From Plantago elongata (Eukaryota; Streptophyta; Magnoliopsida; Lamiales; Plantaginaceae), in NCBI GenBank assembly GCA_036897095.1, contig JAYMSP010000047.1, positions 1 to 64,000 on the forward strand: 64,000 nucleotides of DNA. Reading direction: 5' to 3'. Below are positions 27,965-41,135 of this stretch, piece after piece. Numbering within the stretch: the first letter of the stretch is position 1; each line of letters starts with the position of its first letter. The position numbers and the translations under genes are program-made. The notes under the pieces were generated by a model. The model did not search any database and was not told the DNA's origin. It saw only the letters and a program-made list of their open reading frames with translations.

Positions 27965-28045
27965 GCTAAAGGGTGACTCAAACCTAAATTATTGATTGGA
28001 GGTAAAACGTCTTATCAATTGAGTTGCGCTTCATTGTCCGAGGAA
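27965..28045 (-). mobile_element. tRNA-related SINE-like fragment
   Basis: On the minus strand 'aactcaattgataagacg' resembles a pol III A box region and 'ggtttgagtcacc' resembles a B box (GGTTCGANTCC). A related plus-strand copy lies at 42385-42445 with the same 'ataagacgttt.acct.caat.aata' core. Short, no clear ends. Confidence 0.45.
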
Positions 28046-28158
28046 AATGAAGAATATAATTGATTATTGTGGAGAAGTAACATTTAAACATCTTTTATCC
28101 TGCATAATATGTGATATTTCAACTAATATGAATCAGAAAGTGAAATACCCCCATTCGG

Positions 28159-29328
28159 TATTTTAGGTACACTAGAATGATACACTTCTATTTTAGTTAC
28201 ATTAAAGTGAGAGTGATCAATTTGGGTACATTACTGCAACCACCTGTCCAATTGAGGAATTCCGATCGATTTTCCGATCAAATTGATGACTTGGCCGCCG
28301 GACGTGCGATTCTCCCTCCAAATTCGTATTTGACGTGTGTTTGACTCGTATTTTTATATTTAAAATTCAAATACGGGACACATGTCACGTCCACGTTAAT
28401 TTTCGGTATAAATTGTGTATTATAATTATAAAATGATTTTAAAAATTATGAAAAATATTTTAAAAATTATAAAAATTCATTTTACATTTTTTTACAAAAC
28501 AAAGAATTTAAATTAAAATCACATTAGCTACAGAGCTCTCATATTCTGACAATTGACTCATATTTAACTCGAATTTTTAAAATCCGAATAGAAATACGGG
28601 ATACATGTCACTCTCTTGTAATTTTTGGGTATAAAACGTTTAATATAATTAAAAAATGATGTCAAAAATTCTGAATTTTTTTTTAAATATAAAAAAACAT
28701 TTTACATTTTGTTAAATATATAAAATAAATAAATAGAATAAAAGTAAATTTAAAAAATGCGATTTGCTACAATAAAAAAAGACGAATCTCTTACAAAATA
28801 GAAAGACCCAAATGAAGGTTTACTGTAGCAAGTTGCGTTTTGATTTTTTAATTTTTTTAATAAATTTATATGTAATAAAATGTAAAATATTTTTTTAAAT
28901 ATTTTTTATAATATTTTTGAATTGTATTAAACAATTATACCTATAAATTAGCTAATGTTATTTTAATTTTTTTGTTGTTTATAAAAATAAATTTAAAATG
29001 AATTTTTACAATTTGTAAAATATTTTAAAATATTTTTTATAATTTTTAAAATCATTTTATAATTATAATACACAATTATACCGATAATTAACATGGACGC
29101 GACACATGTCCCGTATTTAAATTTTAAATACAAAAATACGAGTCAAATACGGATCAAAATATGAATTTGGAGAGAAAATTGCACGTCCGACAGCCACGCC
29201 ATCAATTCGATCAGAAATCGATCGGAGTTTCTCAATTGGACGGGTAGTTGTAGTAGTGTACTAAAATTGAGCACTCTCACTTTAATGTACTTAAAGTGAT
29301 AATGTATCACTCTAATATACCTAAAATA
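28159..29328. mobile_element. non-autonomous DNA transposon with ~340 bp terminal inverted repeats
   Basis: The left arm (28159 to about 28500) and the right arm (about 28990 to 29328) are reverse complements over about 340 bp with scattered differences. Landmarks: TATTTTAGGTA at the ends, 'cattaaagtgagagtg', 'gtccaattga', 'ccgatcgatt', 'ggacgtgc', 'tgactcgtattttt', 'aatacgggaca', 'gtgtattataattat'. A third, direct partial copy of the inner arm lies at about 28552-28690. The core is very AT-rich and non-coding. No convincing target duplication was seen, so the superfamily is open (long-arm MULE-like or foldback). Confidence 0.8.
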
Positions 29329-30359
29329 AAATTTTCCCCATCATTTTATATACTCACTTTGATAATTTTATTTTTAGGTGTTGTATGAGTTAGGGGTCGG
29401 TCTACACAAATTAATTTATCCATGAAATGTGATAAGCAAATTACGTCATATATTTGTAAGTATATATCTAAACTATTGAAGGTGTCATTTGTACAACATT
29501 AAACTTACGTAATTATTTATCTAATAAAATAGTGAGTTGGGGGCTTAAGACAAAAATACACTACAATCTTGGTGACGGTGATAAGAATAATACAATAATG
29601 TAAAGAGGGAAGATCCATGTCTTCTCTTACTTCCTTCTTCAAAAGGAACCCATTATAATATCAACTTTGGATTCAATATTCCTTTGAAAATCAAAGTCAT
29701 GTAATATGATATAATATAATTTGCTTCGTGGAAAATGACTCTTGGGCTTCTAGTTCTTACTTGTATATGCTCGACATGCATACCCAAGCCAAGCTCAATT
29801 ATGGTTAGTTATTGTTGCATATGAACGTGCCAGCTCAAACTCATAACATCATTTAGCCTTTTATGTTTAAAAGTAATACTGTATAAAATTATATGTTAAG
29901 CTCGAGAGAGGTTATAGATTAATTACGGGTTGAATATGTACACGATGATCACACGTTCAAGACTTTCAGATATATTGTGATCCTAGCTATGCGTTTGAAT
30001 ACATGTGGGAATGAATTATTTCATTACTTTCTATACAATTACTCCTAAAAGACTATCTAAATAAGAGACATGGAGAGATCATGAACAAACAATCAAACCA
30101 GGCTTCAAACTCATTAATTCGCGGTTTGTGGTTCAACCACCGATTTTTGAATGCTTTGAAAAAACCAGAGTACAAATATATGATATTTACGTTCTCAATA
30201 ACATTGCAGCGAAATTTTCTCCCAGAAACAAACGCAGAGGCGAAAAAGCTTGAAGAAAACCCTAGGTATGGCGATTTTGTACTAATTTCTTCAATTTTGC
30301 TTGTTTCTCTTCTTCTCTTAGCATCTTCTACTCTTCATCATCTTCACAAATAGTCTTAG
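29329..30359. other. intergenic, no supported gene
   Basis: AT-rich DNA. The frame 30081-30353 (90 codons) resembles nothing I know, with a hydrophobic C-terminus; it lies at the left edge of the next repeat array and is not called as a gene. Confidence 0.4.
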
Positions 30360-31760
30360 TTATCAATTTGAAAGTTAAAACCTTAACATATTAATTTTTT
30401 TCTCTAATGTTTGTTCAATTTTAATTGTTTTTGAATGTTTGTTTGTTTTTATTGTTTTTCTTCTCGATCTGCTTGCTTAACACATCATCGCCTAGAATGT
30501 ACAGTTCCGAGTGTTCATCCTGAAGTTATCGATCAATGTCGACAATTTATGTTTATTTGATTTGGTCTTCAGGTTTATGTTGTTTTAGGTTTATGTTAGT
30601 TTAGTTTATTCATAGATAATAATTTTATGTTTATTTATTTTGATCTTTATCATGAGCTATATTCACATACAAATGTTTACGTTTATTTGTTTTTGTCTTC
30701 AGGTTTATGTTGTTTTATGTTGGTTTAGTTTATTCAGAGATGGTAGTTTAATGATTATTTGTTTTGGTCTTCATCCTCCTATATTCTCATGTGATTGATT
30801 TATTTATTTTGGTCTTCAGGTTTACGTTGTTTTATGTTCGAAGAAGACTATTTATGTTTATTTGTTTCGGTCTTCAGGTTGATGTTGTTTTATGTTCAAA
30901 TAAGATGATCACAACGGCGACTGTTCCGGAAAAGAAAACCATTGTTGTTGCATATAAGAAGAAAAAAATGACGGCTAACGTTGATGAAATTACAGCTAAG
31001 AAGAGTGTTGTTGTAAAAGATGAAGGAAATAAAAGGAAGAAGAGTATTATTGGTGAGGAAAATGGTTAATTATTGATTATTATTATTATTTTTAGGTTTA
31101 TTTCTTTTGTTGTTTAGGTTTACGTTGGTTTGTGTTAGTTGGTCCTAATATTTAGTTGTAGTTTGATGAGGTTTATGTATTTCTTCTGATGAGGTTTATG
31201 TATTATTTCTTGTTTTAGGTTTATGTTTCTTCTGATGAGGTTTTATATTACATTATGGGGTATATGGATAAACTATTTTGTGTTGATAATTTTATGTTTT
31301 ATGTATTTAAGTTTTTATGTTTATGTTTTTTGGTTTATGGCTGACTATTTATCAGTTTAAGTTTTGGTCTAAACCCTAAGCCCTATAAGGTCGTAGCACT
31401 GTGTCTTTTCTGTTTATGTGTGCAAGTGTTTAGGTTTATGACTGACTTTTTACCAGTTTCAGTCGGGGGGCTTTTAGGGTTCACCATTTTATCCAAAGGA
31501 TATGCTCCAACGTTACTTAACAACTAATCAAAAAAACCTAAAATACAAGCATAAAACTTATAATTAGGAGGAATTTTTTTTAACATGTTCGACAAATTAA
31601 CAACCTTAACTTAAACCTTAATCATTACTTATTTAAATCTTAACTACTTGTCGCATAAACCTTAACCAATCGTCACATTTTAGGGTTCACCAATTGTGTT
31701 TAGGGTCATAGATTTTTGTGTTTGGGTTCATGTGTCTACATGTTTAGGTTTATTGATGTA
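30360..31760. repeat. degenerate word array (GGTTTATGTT) that reverses orientation
   Basis: The words 'ggtttatgtt', 'tttatttgttttggtcttcagg' and variants recur many times between 30420 and 31440. After about 31520 they appear as the complement ('cataaacctt', 'cataaaactt'), with forward copies again near 31740. At 31470-31485 'ttttagggttcaccatttt' occurs, the complement of 'aaatggtgaaccc' next to the hairpin in the array at 8995-10395. The frame 30764-31069 (basic, KKKK-rich tail) lies inside the array and is not supported as a gene. Confidence 0.65.
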
Positions 31761-31849
31761 AACTATATTATTTTATTAAATTAATTTCACGGGTCAATCC
31801 GGCCTGTTGAGTCGACCCGTAAATTACCAAATTTTGAAGTTATAGTATA

Positions 31850-32083
31850 CTCTCCCCGTCCGGGGAAGTCCCGCGGGACCGGACACAAATTTTAAGAAAA
31901 AAGTGATAAAGTAGGAAATAAGGTAGTAAATTATGAATGTGATTGGATAAAGTAAGAAAAATAGTAAAAGTATGAGAGATAATGTATAAAGTAGAAGATA
32001 TATTTTTTATTTAAGGAAGTGAGACTTTTAAGTCGAAACAGTTCAAAATAAAAAGCGGAACTTCTAAACGAAAACGAAGAATT
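31850..32083. mobile_element. Stowaway-like MITE
   Basis: Begins after TA with CTCTCCCCGTCCGGGGAAGT and ends with a degraded inverted match (complement CTTCGTTTTCGTTTAGAAGT). The inside holds 'gtaggaaataaggtag', 'agagataatg' and 'aagtgagacttttaag', typical of Stowaway-type elements in plants. Right boundary approximate. Confidence 0.5.
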
Positions 32084-32690
32084 CTTTTTTATATCTCTCC
32101 GTCTCTTCTAATTAAGCGTCTGTTAAGATATTAGCTCAACTCCCTAGACTAACAAAGTCACTCCCAAATCCCAAAGGTCCGTAGAAAGGTTGCTTTCCAA
32201 CCTCATTTAACCTTTAAATTTCACAATATCATAACCAACTTTTAAGGTTTCATTTTATTTTGATTTTGTACTCTTATGCTTTTTGATTGCGTCTCTTATG
32301 ATTTATATTTTATATTATATAAGTATTATCAATAAAATTTTATCTTTCCAAAAAGAAAAAGATTTATCAAATTGACACTAAACGAGCGTTTTTCGAAAAT
32401 TGTCAAGACGAATCAGTCACATATACGGATACTGGACTTCTGTGATAACTTAGGAAAAAGAAAAAGAAATAATGCTAAAACTTTGTCGGTGGCCTTCATA
32501 GGATAGTTATTCCATTTTTATAATAATTACAAAATTTATAAAATTCGTGAATGAAGGAGAAAGAAAGCTCTCTTGTGAGCCACGTGTAGTGCACGGTCGT
32601 TATAATTTGAATAATATAGACAGAGAGAGAGAGAGAACAAACTGGAAAATAGGAAAAGAGTCCAAGCCTAAAATCCAGTAGGCATTTCTT
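32084..32690. other. intergenic and promoter of the membrane-protein gene
   Basis: No coding signal. A GA tract (32621-32636) and the CT-rich leader (about 32690-32763) precede the leader intron, whose donor is CCT|GTAAGT at 32764. Confidence 0.45.
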
Positions 32691-32879
32691 CCTCTCTCTG
32701 ATCTTATCAGCTCTTCCTCTCCAATTGCCTCAGATTCTTCATCGCCTTCTTTTACTTCAACCTGTAAGTTTCTCTCATCCTATTCATTCATATTCGTATT
32801 GATGTACGCATGTAAGTTTGCTCACTGTGCTTCCCTTACTGTACTTCAATCCGCGAAATGAGCTCCTATTCATTTCTGA

Positions 32880-33680
32880 TCATGTGATTTTCTACATTCT
32901 CTGTAGTTCCTATTGCCGATGGTTAGGTTTTGTATCGAGTTGAGTTGATTTAGGCAATCTCGGAGTTGAAATATGTGTATACTGAGTTGATTTAGACGAG
33001 GAATATTGATGAATATGTGCTTTTCTACATTTTTCCATAGCTATTATCGCCGATGATTAGATGTTGTATCGAGCTCTGAGGCAACCGAAGAGCTAAATTA
33101 TGTGTTTGCCGAGCTACTTAAGATTCTGTGTATTGTTGAATAGGTGATTTTCTACATTTTCCATAGCTATTATTTCTGATGATCAGGATTTGTATCGAGC
33201 TGAGTTGATTTAAGCAATTGCGGAGCTGAAATATGTGTTCACTGAGCTAATTTAGATGCTGTGTATTTTTGAATATGTGATTTTCTACATTTTCATAAGC
33301 TATTATTGCTGATGATTAGGTTTCTTATGGATCTAAGACTCTAAGTTGATTTAGGCAGTTCACGGAGCTGAAATGTGTGTTTACCGAGCTAATTTAGATG
33401 CTGTTTTTTGTTGAATATGTGATTCTCTACATTTTCCATAGGTATTATTGCCAATGATTAGGTTTCTTAATCGAGCTGAGTTGATTTAGGCAGTTCACGG
33501 AGTTGAGATATGTGTTTACTGAGCTAATTTAAATGCAGTGTATGTCTGGATATATGATTTTCTACATTTTCCATAGCTTTCATTGCCAATGATTAGTTCT
33601 CTTATCGATCTGAGTTAATTTAGGAAACCACTGATCTGAAATATGTGTTTGTTGAGCTACTTTAGATGTTTATTGTTGAA
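32880..33680 (+). repeat. six tandem ~134 bp units in a 5'UTR intron
   Basis: Each unit carries 'gtgattttctacattttcc', 'atagctattattgc', 'gatgattagg', 'gagctgaaatatgtgttt', 'ccgagctaatttagatg'. The GTGATTTTCTACATT landmark or its variant starts at about 32884, 33017, 33144, 33277, 33419 and 33553, spacing 127-142 bp. All lie in the leader intron 32764-33977. Confidence 0.85.
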
Positions 33681-33990
33681 TAACGTTTTGAAATGAATGC
33701 TTCGCTAAAACATCGAGAATTAGACTATTCGCGGAATCAGAATTCGGATCAAACGAGATTATTCTGGGATTGATTTAGAATAGTTGTTTTGGATTTATGC
33801 ACTTGATGTTTTCATTGTCAATGTCATGTAAAATTGCCTCGTTAGTTTTGTTTGATGTGCATATCCAATTAGTTCGGCTAAGCGTTCATGATTACGAGCA
33901 TGGGAGATGATCATGATTTTATTCCTTTACTTGGATGAACTTTGAACTGATATGTTGTGTGTGTGTGTGTGTGGCAGAATCCTGTTGCTG

Positions 33991-36345
33991 ATGAGTATGG
34001 ATAGTACTACGTTGGATTATTGGTTGAACTGGAGAGTATTCCTGTGTGCGACATGGGTCCTGGGATCAATGGGGGTTGGATTATATCTAATATGGAAGTA
34101 TGAGCGATCCGATGCTTCAGAATCATTTAATGGAGGGAGGACAGAGGAGGAGAGTTTGCAAGTGTCGAGCTATGTTAAGGCTTGGAAACCTTGTCTGAAA
34201 GGAATTCAGCCTGTAGTCTTGCTGGTGTTCCGGATCGTTGCTTTCTGCCTACTTTTTGTGGCTATTAGTTTCGATGTTGCTGTTCATGGATTTCAATTGT
34301 ATTACTACTACACTCAGTAAGTCACTCTTCTTCTTGGAGTCTAGTCTGTTTATGGAATACAATCATAAAGTGGAGGCTTCTGCAGATAAAGAGAACTGAT
34401 CGTTAAAATGATTTCTTCGCAATCTTCAAATACTTCAGTCTGGAATATTTAATAATGTTAACCTTTGGAAGTTTCAGAAAATCTGAACTATATTCTTTTG
34501 ATTCTTCACAGGTGGACTTTTACGATTGTTACCATATATTTTGCGGTATGGCATTTGATTTGCATTCTCTCCTAGATAAAGATGCCTGTGCCCTGAACAT
34601 CATCTGTAATTGCATGAACTGCAGCAAACTAATCTTTGTTGAATAGCCTTCCTGTGACTGAAATTATACTTTCTCCTGCAGCTTGCATCATTAATTTCTA
34701 TCCATGGATGTCTCTACCAACGCAAGATTAATAGCATGAGTAAATTCCATCAGTCAAAAGATGCGGAGAAAGGGTATTACATGCCTCTAGCACATGGAAC
34801 AAATATAAATGGGTTAGAAAAAATGAACCACTCAGGAAAATCCCATACTCTGGAAGTTTGCGGTGATTTTTTTCATATTTTCTTTCAGGTATCTTCTACT
34901 CTACTATGATCATTGGGTGTGGATTCATAGTTCTGGACTTCTGGACCTGAGTCTAATTTTGGAAACTTTGGCACTTCGATTGCATGTTTTAGCTGTCTTT
35001 AATATTGTCAATTACACTTTATCAGTATCCATATAGAGTTTAGTTGGTTGCTTACTAGTCACCAAGATAACCTCGTTCAATTTTTCACAAGCAGACAACT
35101 GCAGGGGCAGTAGCTATCACCGATCTTGTGTACTGGTGCGTGATGTACCCCTTTCTGAACATCAAAGATTATCAGATGAACTTTGTAAGTATTTAGCTAA
35201 TATTGCATTTTTTTTGTTCAGTTTCATTATTAGTTTGTCACTTACCAGTTACCTGTGACCAAGAAAGCAAATGTAGTTACATTTTATGGGAGTTTTGCAA
35301 TATATCTCTTGTAAAAGTTAACTTGTCCATGTTCCAAACATGTTTATACATAGTATTTGGTTAGCGCGGGTTGTCAGCTTGATTCATTAAGCTTCTGTAG
35401 TCAAATGAAATGTATTCATGGCTATATTCCTAGATCTGTAGAACGGGTCTTAAACTACTTTATAAGGTAATTATCCATACAATGACAAATGTTAAAGCTC
35501 TCATAACACATGGGCTTAGGAAGTTCAGGGATCTTACCAGTGGCACGCATGTACAATACTTCACTGTGCTTGAACAGATAATATTATGTTATGATTCCTC
35601 TTCAAGCTTGTCATGTAGTAGATTTTTCAGGATGAGTGCCTTACATGTTCTGTTCTTGAATTATCAGTCTTATTAATATTGCATCCTGAATTAATAGTAG
35701 TGTATTTCCTTCTGTGATTTTAGTTGACAGTCGTTGCACATTCGCTCAATGCTGTCATGCTCCTTGGTGATACAGCTTTGAATAGTCTGGTGAGCTGCCT
35801 CTGCATGACCTATAGTCCTATACAATTCATTAATCTTGATCCTTTTTACTTTTGGAGCTAGTGCTGAAATCATCTTGTAATTTTCTTTCAGCAATTCCCA
35901 GTGTTCCGGATTGGTTATTTCCTGTTTTTGACCGGTATCTATGTCCTCTTCCAGTGGATCGTCCATGCAACTGTGTCAATCTGGTACTTACAATTGTTTT
36001 CTACTTCTCGTTAATGCGAATACATGTACGTGGTTTAATTGATATGCTACCTTTTCTATTTTTGCTGTGGGGATGTTTTAGGTGGCCGTATCCATTTCTT
36101 GAGTTGTCAGCAGAATATTCTCCAGTGTGGTATGTTTTCATCCAAGTCACTTTTTAATTGGACTTGCCATGTGTGATTAACTCCCTTCATTCTCTATACC
36201 CAAATCATTTGGCAGGTACCTGATAGTGGCGCTGTTGCATGTGCCAAGCTACTACCTGTTTGTTATGGTTGCGAAAGCAAAACATCGTTTATTATCCAAA
36301 TGCTTCCCGCACTCATACTGTTATGCTCAAGAAATTGTTTCTTAA
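33991..36345 (+). CDS. rolling-stone-like multi-pass membrane protein, function unknown
   Basis: Exons: 33991-34316, 34512-34545, 34682-34888, 35095-35184, 35724-35789, 35892-35983, 36082-36129, 36216-36345; 330 residues; the leader exon ends at 32763 and the next exon starts at 33978. Start chosen is MSMDSTTLDYW, the first ATG after the leader intron. Hydrophobic segments that look membrane-spanning: VFLCATWVLGSMGVGLYLIW, VVLLVFRIVAFCLLFVAISF, FTIVTIYFALASLISI, AVAITDLVYWCVMYPFL, FRIGYFLFLTGIYVLFQW, and LIVALLHVPSYYLFVMV. Between segments three and four is a polar loop with KFHQSKDAEKGYYMP. The pattern (WP.. near the end, TDLVYW.. in the middle) resembles the plant family related to Drosophila rolling stone, whose plant role is not established. 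All junctions keep frame. Confidence 0.8.
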
Positions 36346-37072
36346 CGCTGTTGCGGGGGTCTAAAACATGTTTGATGCCAAAAGATAGGCTCCACGTTTC
36401 CACAAGGTTCCCAAAGAGGAGGGGGTTGTCAGGTGTGCAACAGGCATATCCAGTCGCTACGGGAATACAATTGTGTTGAGCAAAATGAGTTATCACAGTT
36501 TCAACCTCATGTTCATTGGTGTATAATGTGGCAGACTAGAATCTGCCTCTGTAATTGAAAGTTCAACTTTACACTTACGCATACTCCAAACTCCAACTAT
36601 AGGAGCAGTATAAAAATCAAAAAGAAATTATAGAAGGGTAATCCCTCCCTCTCATAAAAGATTGTTTCAATTTTGAATTTTTCCAATTAATGAGAACAAA
36701 TTAATCTCAAACTACATTGGGAATATGTTTGATAAAATTAAAATGTTGATTTGTTCATATAATTTAATTGCTACCGAGTAGAAGTTAAAGGTTAGAGTCA
36801 AAATGGGACAAACTGTTTTGATAAGGAAAACAAGAAAAGAACACCATAAAACAGGAAAAGAACACCATATCACCATATCGGATAGATGTGCATGATCATT
36901 CAGCTAATGCTTTCTTGCCATATGCGCATGAAATACGATTGACGGATTGAGAGAATTCATTATATGCATTTGATGTCAAGTACCAGGTATTACAGGATGA
37001 CAATCTATTTATTTAGCATAGACATCACATAAAACACTCTGTCTAGTGAATTACTGGCACTAAGGCATATCT
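36346..37072. other. 3' end of the membrane-protein gene and spacer
   Basis: Convergent 3' ends: plus-strand gene stops at 36345, minus-strand glutaredoxin at 37073. 'taatccctccctctcataaaag' at about 36640 may be the edge of a Stowaway-like scrap. No other feature. Confidence 0.4.
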
Positions 37073-38791
<1,719 letters not shown>

Positions 38792-38876
38792 GATTTGATA
38801 GTTCTGAAAAAGAAAGCGAAATGCAAATTGAAAAGTGAGATTTCTGTGAACGGTGAAGAGAAATGAGTCACTGTTT

Positions 38877-38887
38877 CTATTTATATA
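38877..38887 (-). promoter_or_regulatory. TATA box of the glutaredoxin gene
   Basis: On the minus strand TATATAAATAG lies about 90 bases upstream of the ATG at 38791, a normal plant distance for a short 5'UTR. Confidence 0.65.
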
Positions 38888-39989
38888 CGATGGTACAATA
38901 CAATCTTCTAGATAGATTCTAGCTTACCGGTCAGTAGGAAGGAGAAATCGTTTGGGCTAGACCCGTTTGTCAACTATTTGGGCTTGTAGGGTAAGAAGAG
39001 AGGACCGCAAACTTCGGCCCAATAGTGCCGTAGAAAACAGGAAATCTTGTTTATTCAAAGGAGAATTATGTGTATTTGGCAAAGGCTATCTAATTTTGCG
39101 ACCATTGAATTATTAATCGTGAAATATTTCTCATAACCGGGGAGGGGGGTTTTGGTTCCATAGAGTAAGATAACTTAGTATGCAGTACAATAATACTATC
39201 TACGTAATCGTTTTATGACTTACATGATATCTTTGTCAAACATACTTATCGGTAATTACTGGACTCGAAATAGCTTGAGAAAGGTGAGTCCCAAAGATCA
39301 TCATAAAGACTGACTCGGAGACTATTTATGATTGGATTACAGAGACCTTGTGGATCCATCTGTGGAGCTGGCTCATAAGGTTCAGAAGTGCAAAGAACTT
39401 CTACACTCAAGTTAAGAAAGTTGATAGAAGGGTTGTGCTGATCATATTGCCAAGTTAGGATATGCTTGGAGTGGGAATGTTAAAATGTGGCATCATCCTC
39501 CAGAATTCGATAGTGTTTTGGTATTAATATTGGCGTTTAAGCCTTTAATATATCTTTACTTAAAAAAAGAAAGAAAATAAATATTCTCTTTTCATTTCCT
39601 TCTGTCTTCAGATGGATGGATTAAACCATTTAAGTGTTAAACAATAGAGAAAATTCGTAATTGATGTTTCTTCGAGATTGAGTTCCTAAATTCTAACTAC
39701 TAGAAATTTTCAAAACGCCAAAATATACTTAGAGACGAGTAATTGGGAAAAAGTTAACGACTCATTTGGACTGGAATCACAACTATGGGCAGAATACTAT
39801 AATTCAAAAAAGATGCTTGAACTACATATCCAATCTAAATAATTGGTAAAAGTTTGAACGCTAAATCAACCTTAATCAAGAATCAAGCACATTACATATT
39901 GGCTTACCTAAGCGTGTATTCTTTAAACTCAACAATTACAACCAGGGACAGATTATTATACAAATTTAAATTATGTTTTTCTTAATTTA

Positions 39990-40140
39990 AATTTTTTGAA
40001 CTAAACTGAATTTAATTGAACTGAATTAAATGAAACTGAACTGAAGTTGAATTCAGTTCAGTTTTATTCTGCTCTACTTAGTTATAATTTATACCACTTC
40101 AGTTCAATTTAATTAAATTCAGTTCGGTTCAGTAAAATTT
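39990..40140. repeat. imperfect inverted repeat, MITE-like
   Basis: The left arm (about 39990-40055) built from 'aactgaatttaattgaactga' words pairs with the right arm (about 40095-40140) built from their complements, meeting around 'gaattcagttcag'. No target duplication could be fixed; family unknown. Confidence 0.5.
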
Positions 40141-40844
40141 GAATAAAATAAAACCTAATTAATACTATTAAATAGTAGTACCAACGATATCAATAGTCCA
40201 CGAGTATAAATTTCTCAACTTCTTGTCAACTTTTTTAGGCATCAAATTAGTCAATAGTAATCACTATTTAAATGTAAATTTCACATTCATTGCGATGAGC
40301 TTCTGGAAGTGACTAATTATTTGTCAAGTAGAATAAAGTAATTATTATTATAGTTGATAAAACTGTGAGATTAGGTGGGGTAGTAAATTGTGACACAAGT
40401 TAAGAATTTAAAGTCGGAAAAATCAAAAGAATCGGCTACGTGACTGTAACTATCCATTTTCTCCGACAAGTCATGTACAAAATGGAAGACTTAGAATAAA
40501 TAGTGATACTATTAACTCAAGTAGCTATATATCGGACAAGAAGACTTGGTGATAGAAGAAGAAGAAGAATAAGAGGACAAATTTTGTCTAGTTGATATTG
40601 TCATTTGATGTTGGGTTAAAATAAGATCTCGTAAGAGAAAGAAGCAAATAAGATGAAGTTGATGGAAGTGGGTAGACATTAGTATTGATTCTCTTTGTTG
40701 ATAAAATAATTAGAAAGTGAAATGTAATCTGTCCTACTTACTGGTGAGTATTAATGGATGTTTAGATGAACTTATCATATACCTCTATCTATAAACATAT
40801 AAAAGGTGAAGTTGGTAAAAAGTCTTTGATTATACAAAAGAGTT

Positions 40845-41135
40845 GGAACTACTAATATATGACTAGACTTCTCACCTCTTTATAAGTACGGACTGGTAAA
40901 TTAGATGTAATTCTATTATGGTATCAAAACCTTAAACTCACATCGATCTGAGTTTAAATTTTCACGGAGACAATCTCCATCCCATATTAAATTTTCACTC
41001 GAATAATCTTTTCAAAGAGGTAGGAATATGCCACGAGTGCGGAGGAGTGTTGGAATATTAATATATGATTAGATTTCTCACCTCTTTACAAGTTTGAGTT
41101 GTTAGATTAGATGAAATTATATTGAAGAGAACTTT
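40845..41135. repeat. LTR-retroelement-like scrap, duplicated phrase
   Basis: The phrase 'ttggaa.ta.taatatatga.tagattctcacctctttataag' with following 'attagatg.aatt..att' occurs twice, at about 40845-40930 and 41049-41135. Between them 'attatggtatcaaaacc' resembles a tRNA-Met primer site of plant LTR elements. It is a fossil, much decayed; ends and age not determinable. Confidence 0.35.

Noticed and set aside
30081-30353. 90-codon frame with a hydrophobic C-terminus
   Set aside because: No family resemblance, poor codon use, and it lies at the edge of a low-complexity word array.
30764-31069. 101-codon frame with Lys-rich tail
   Set aside because: Lies inside the GGTTTATGTT array; the first half is repeat-derived and no domain is visible.
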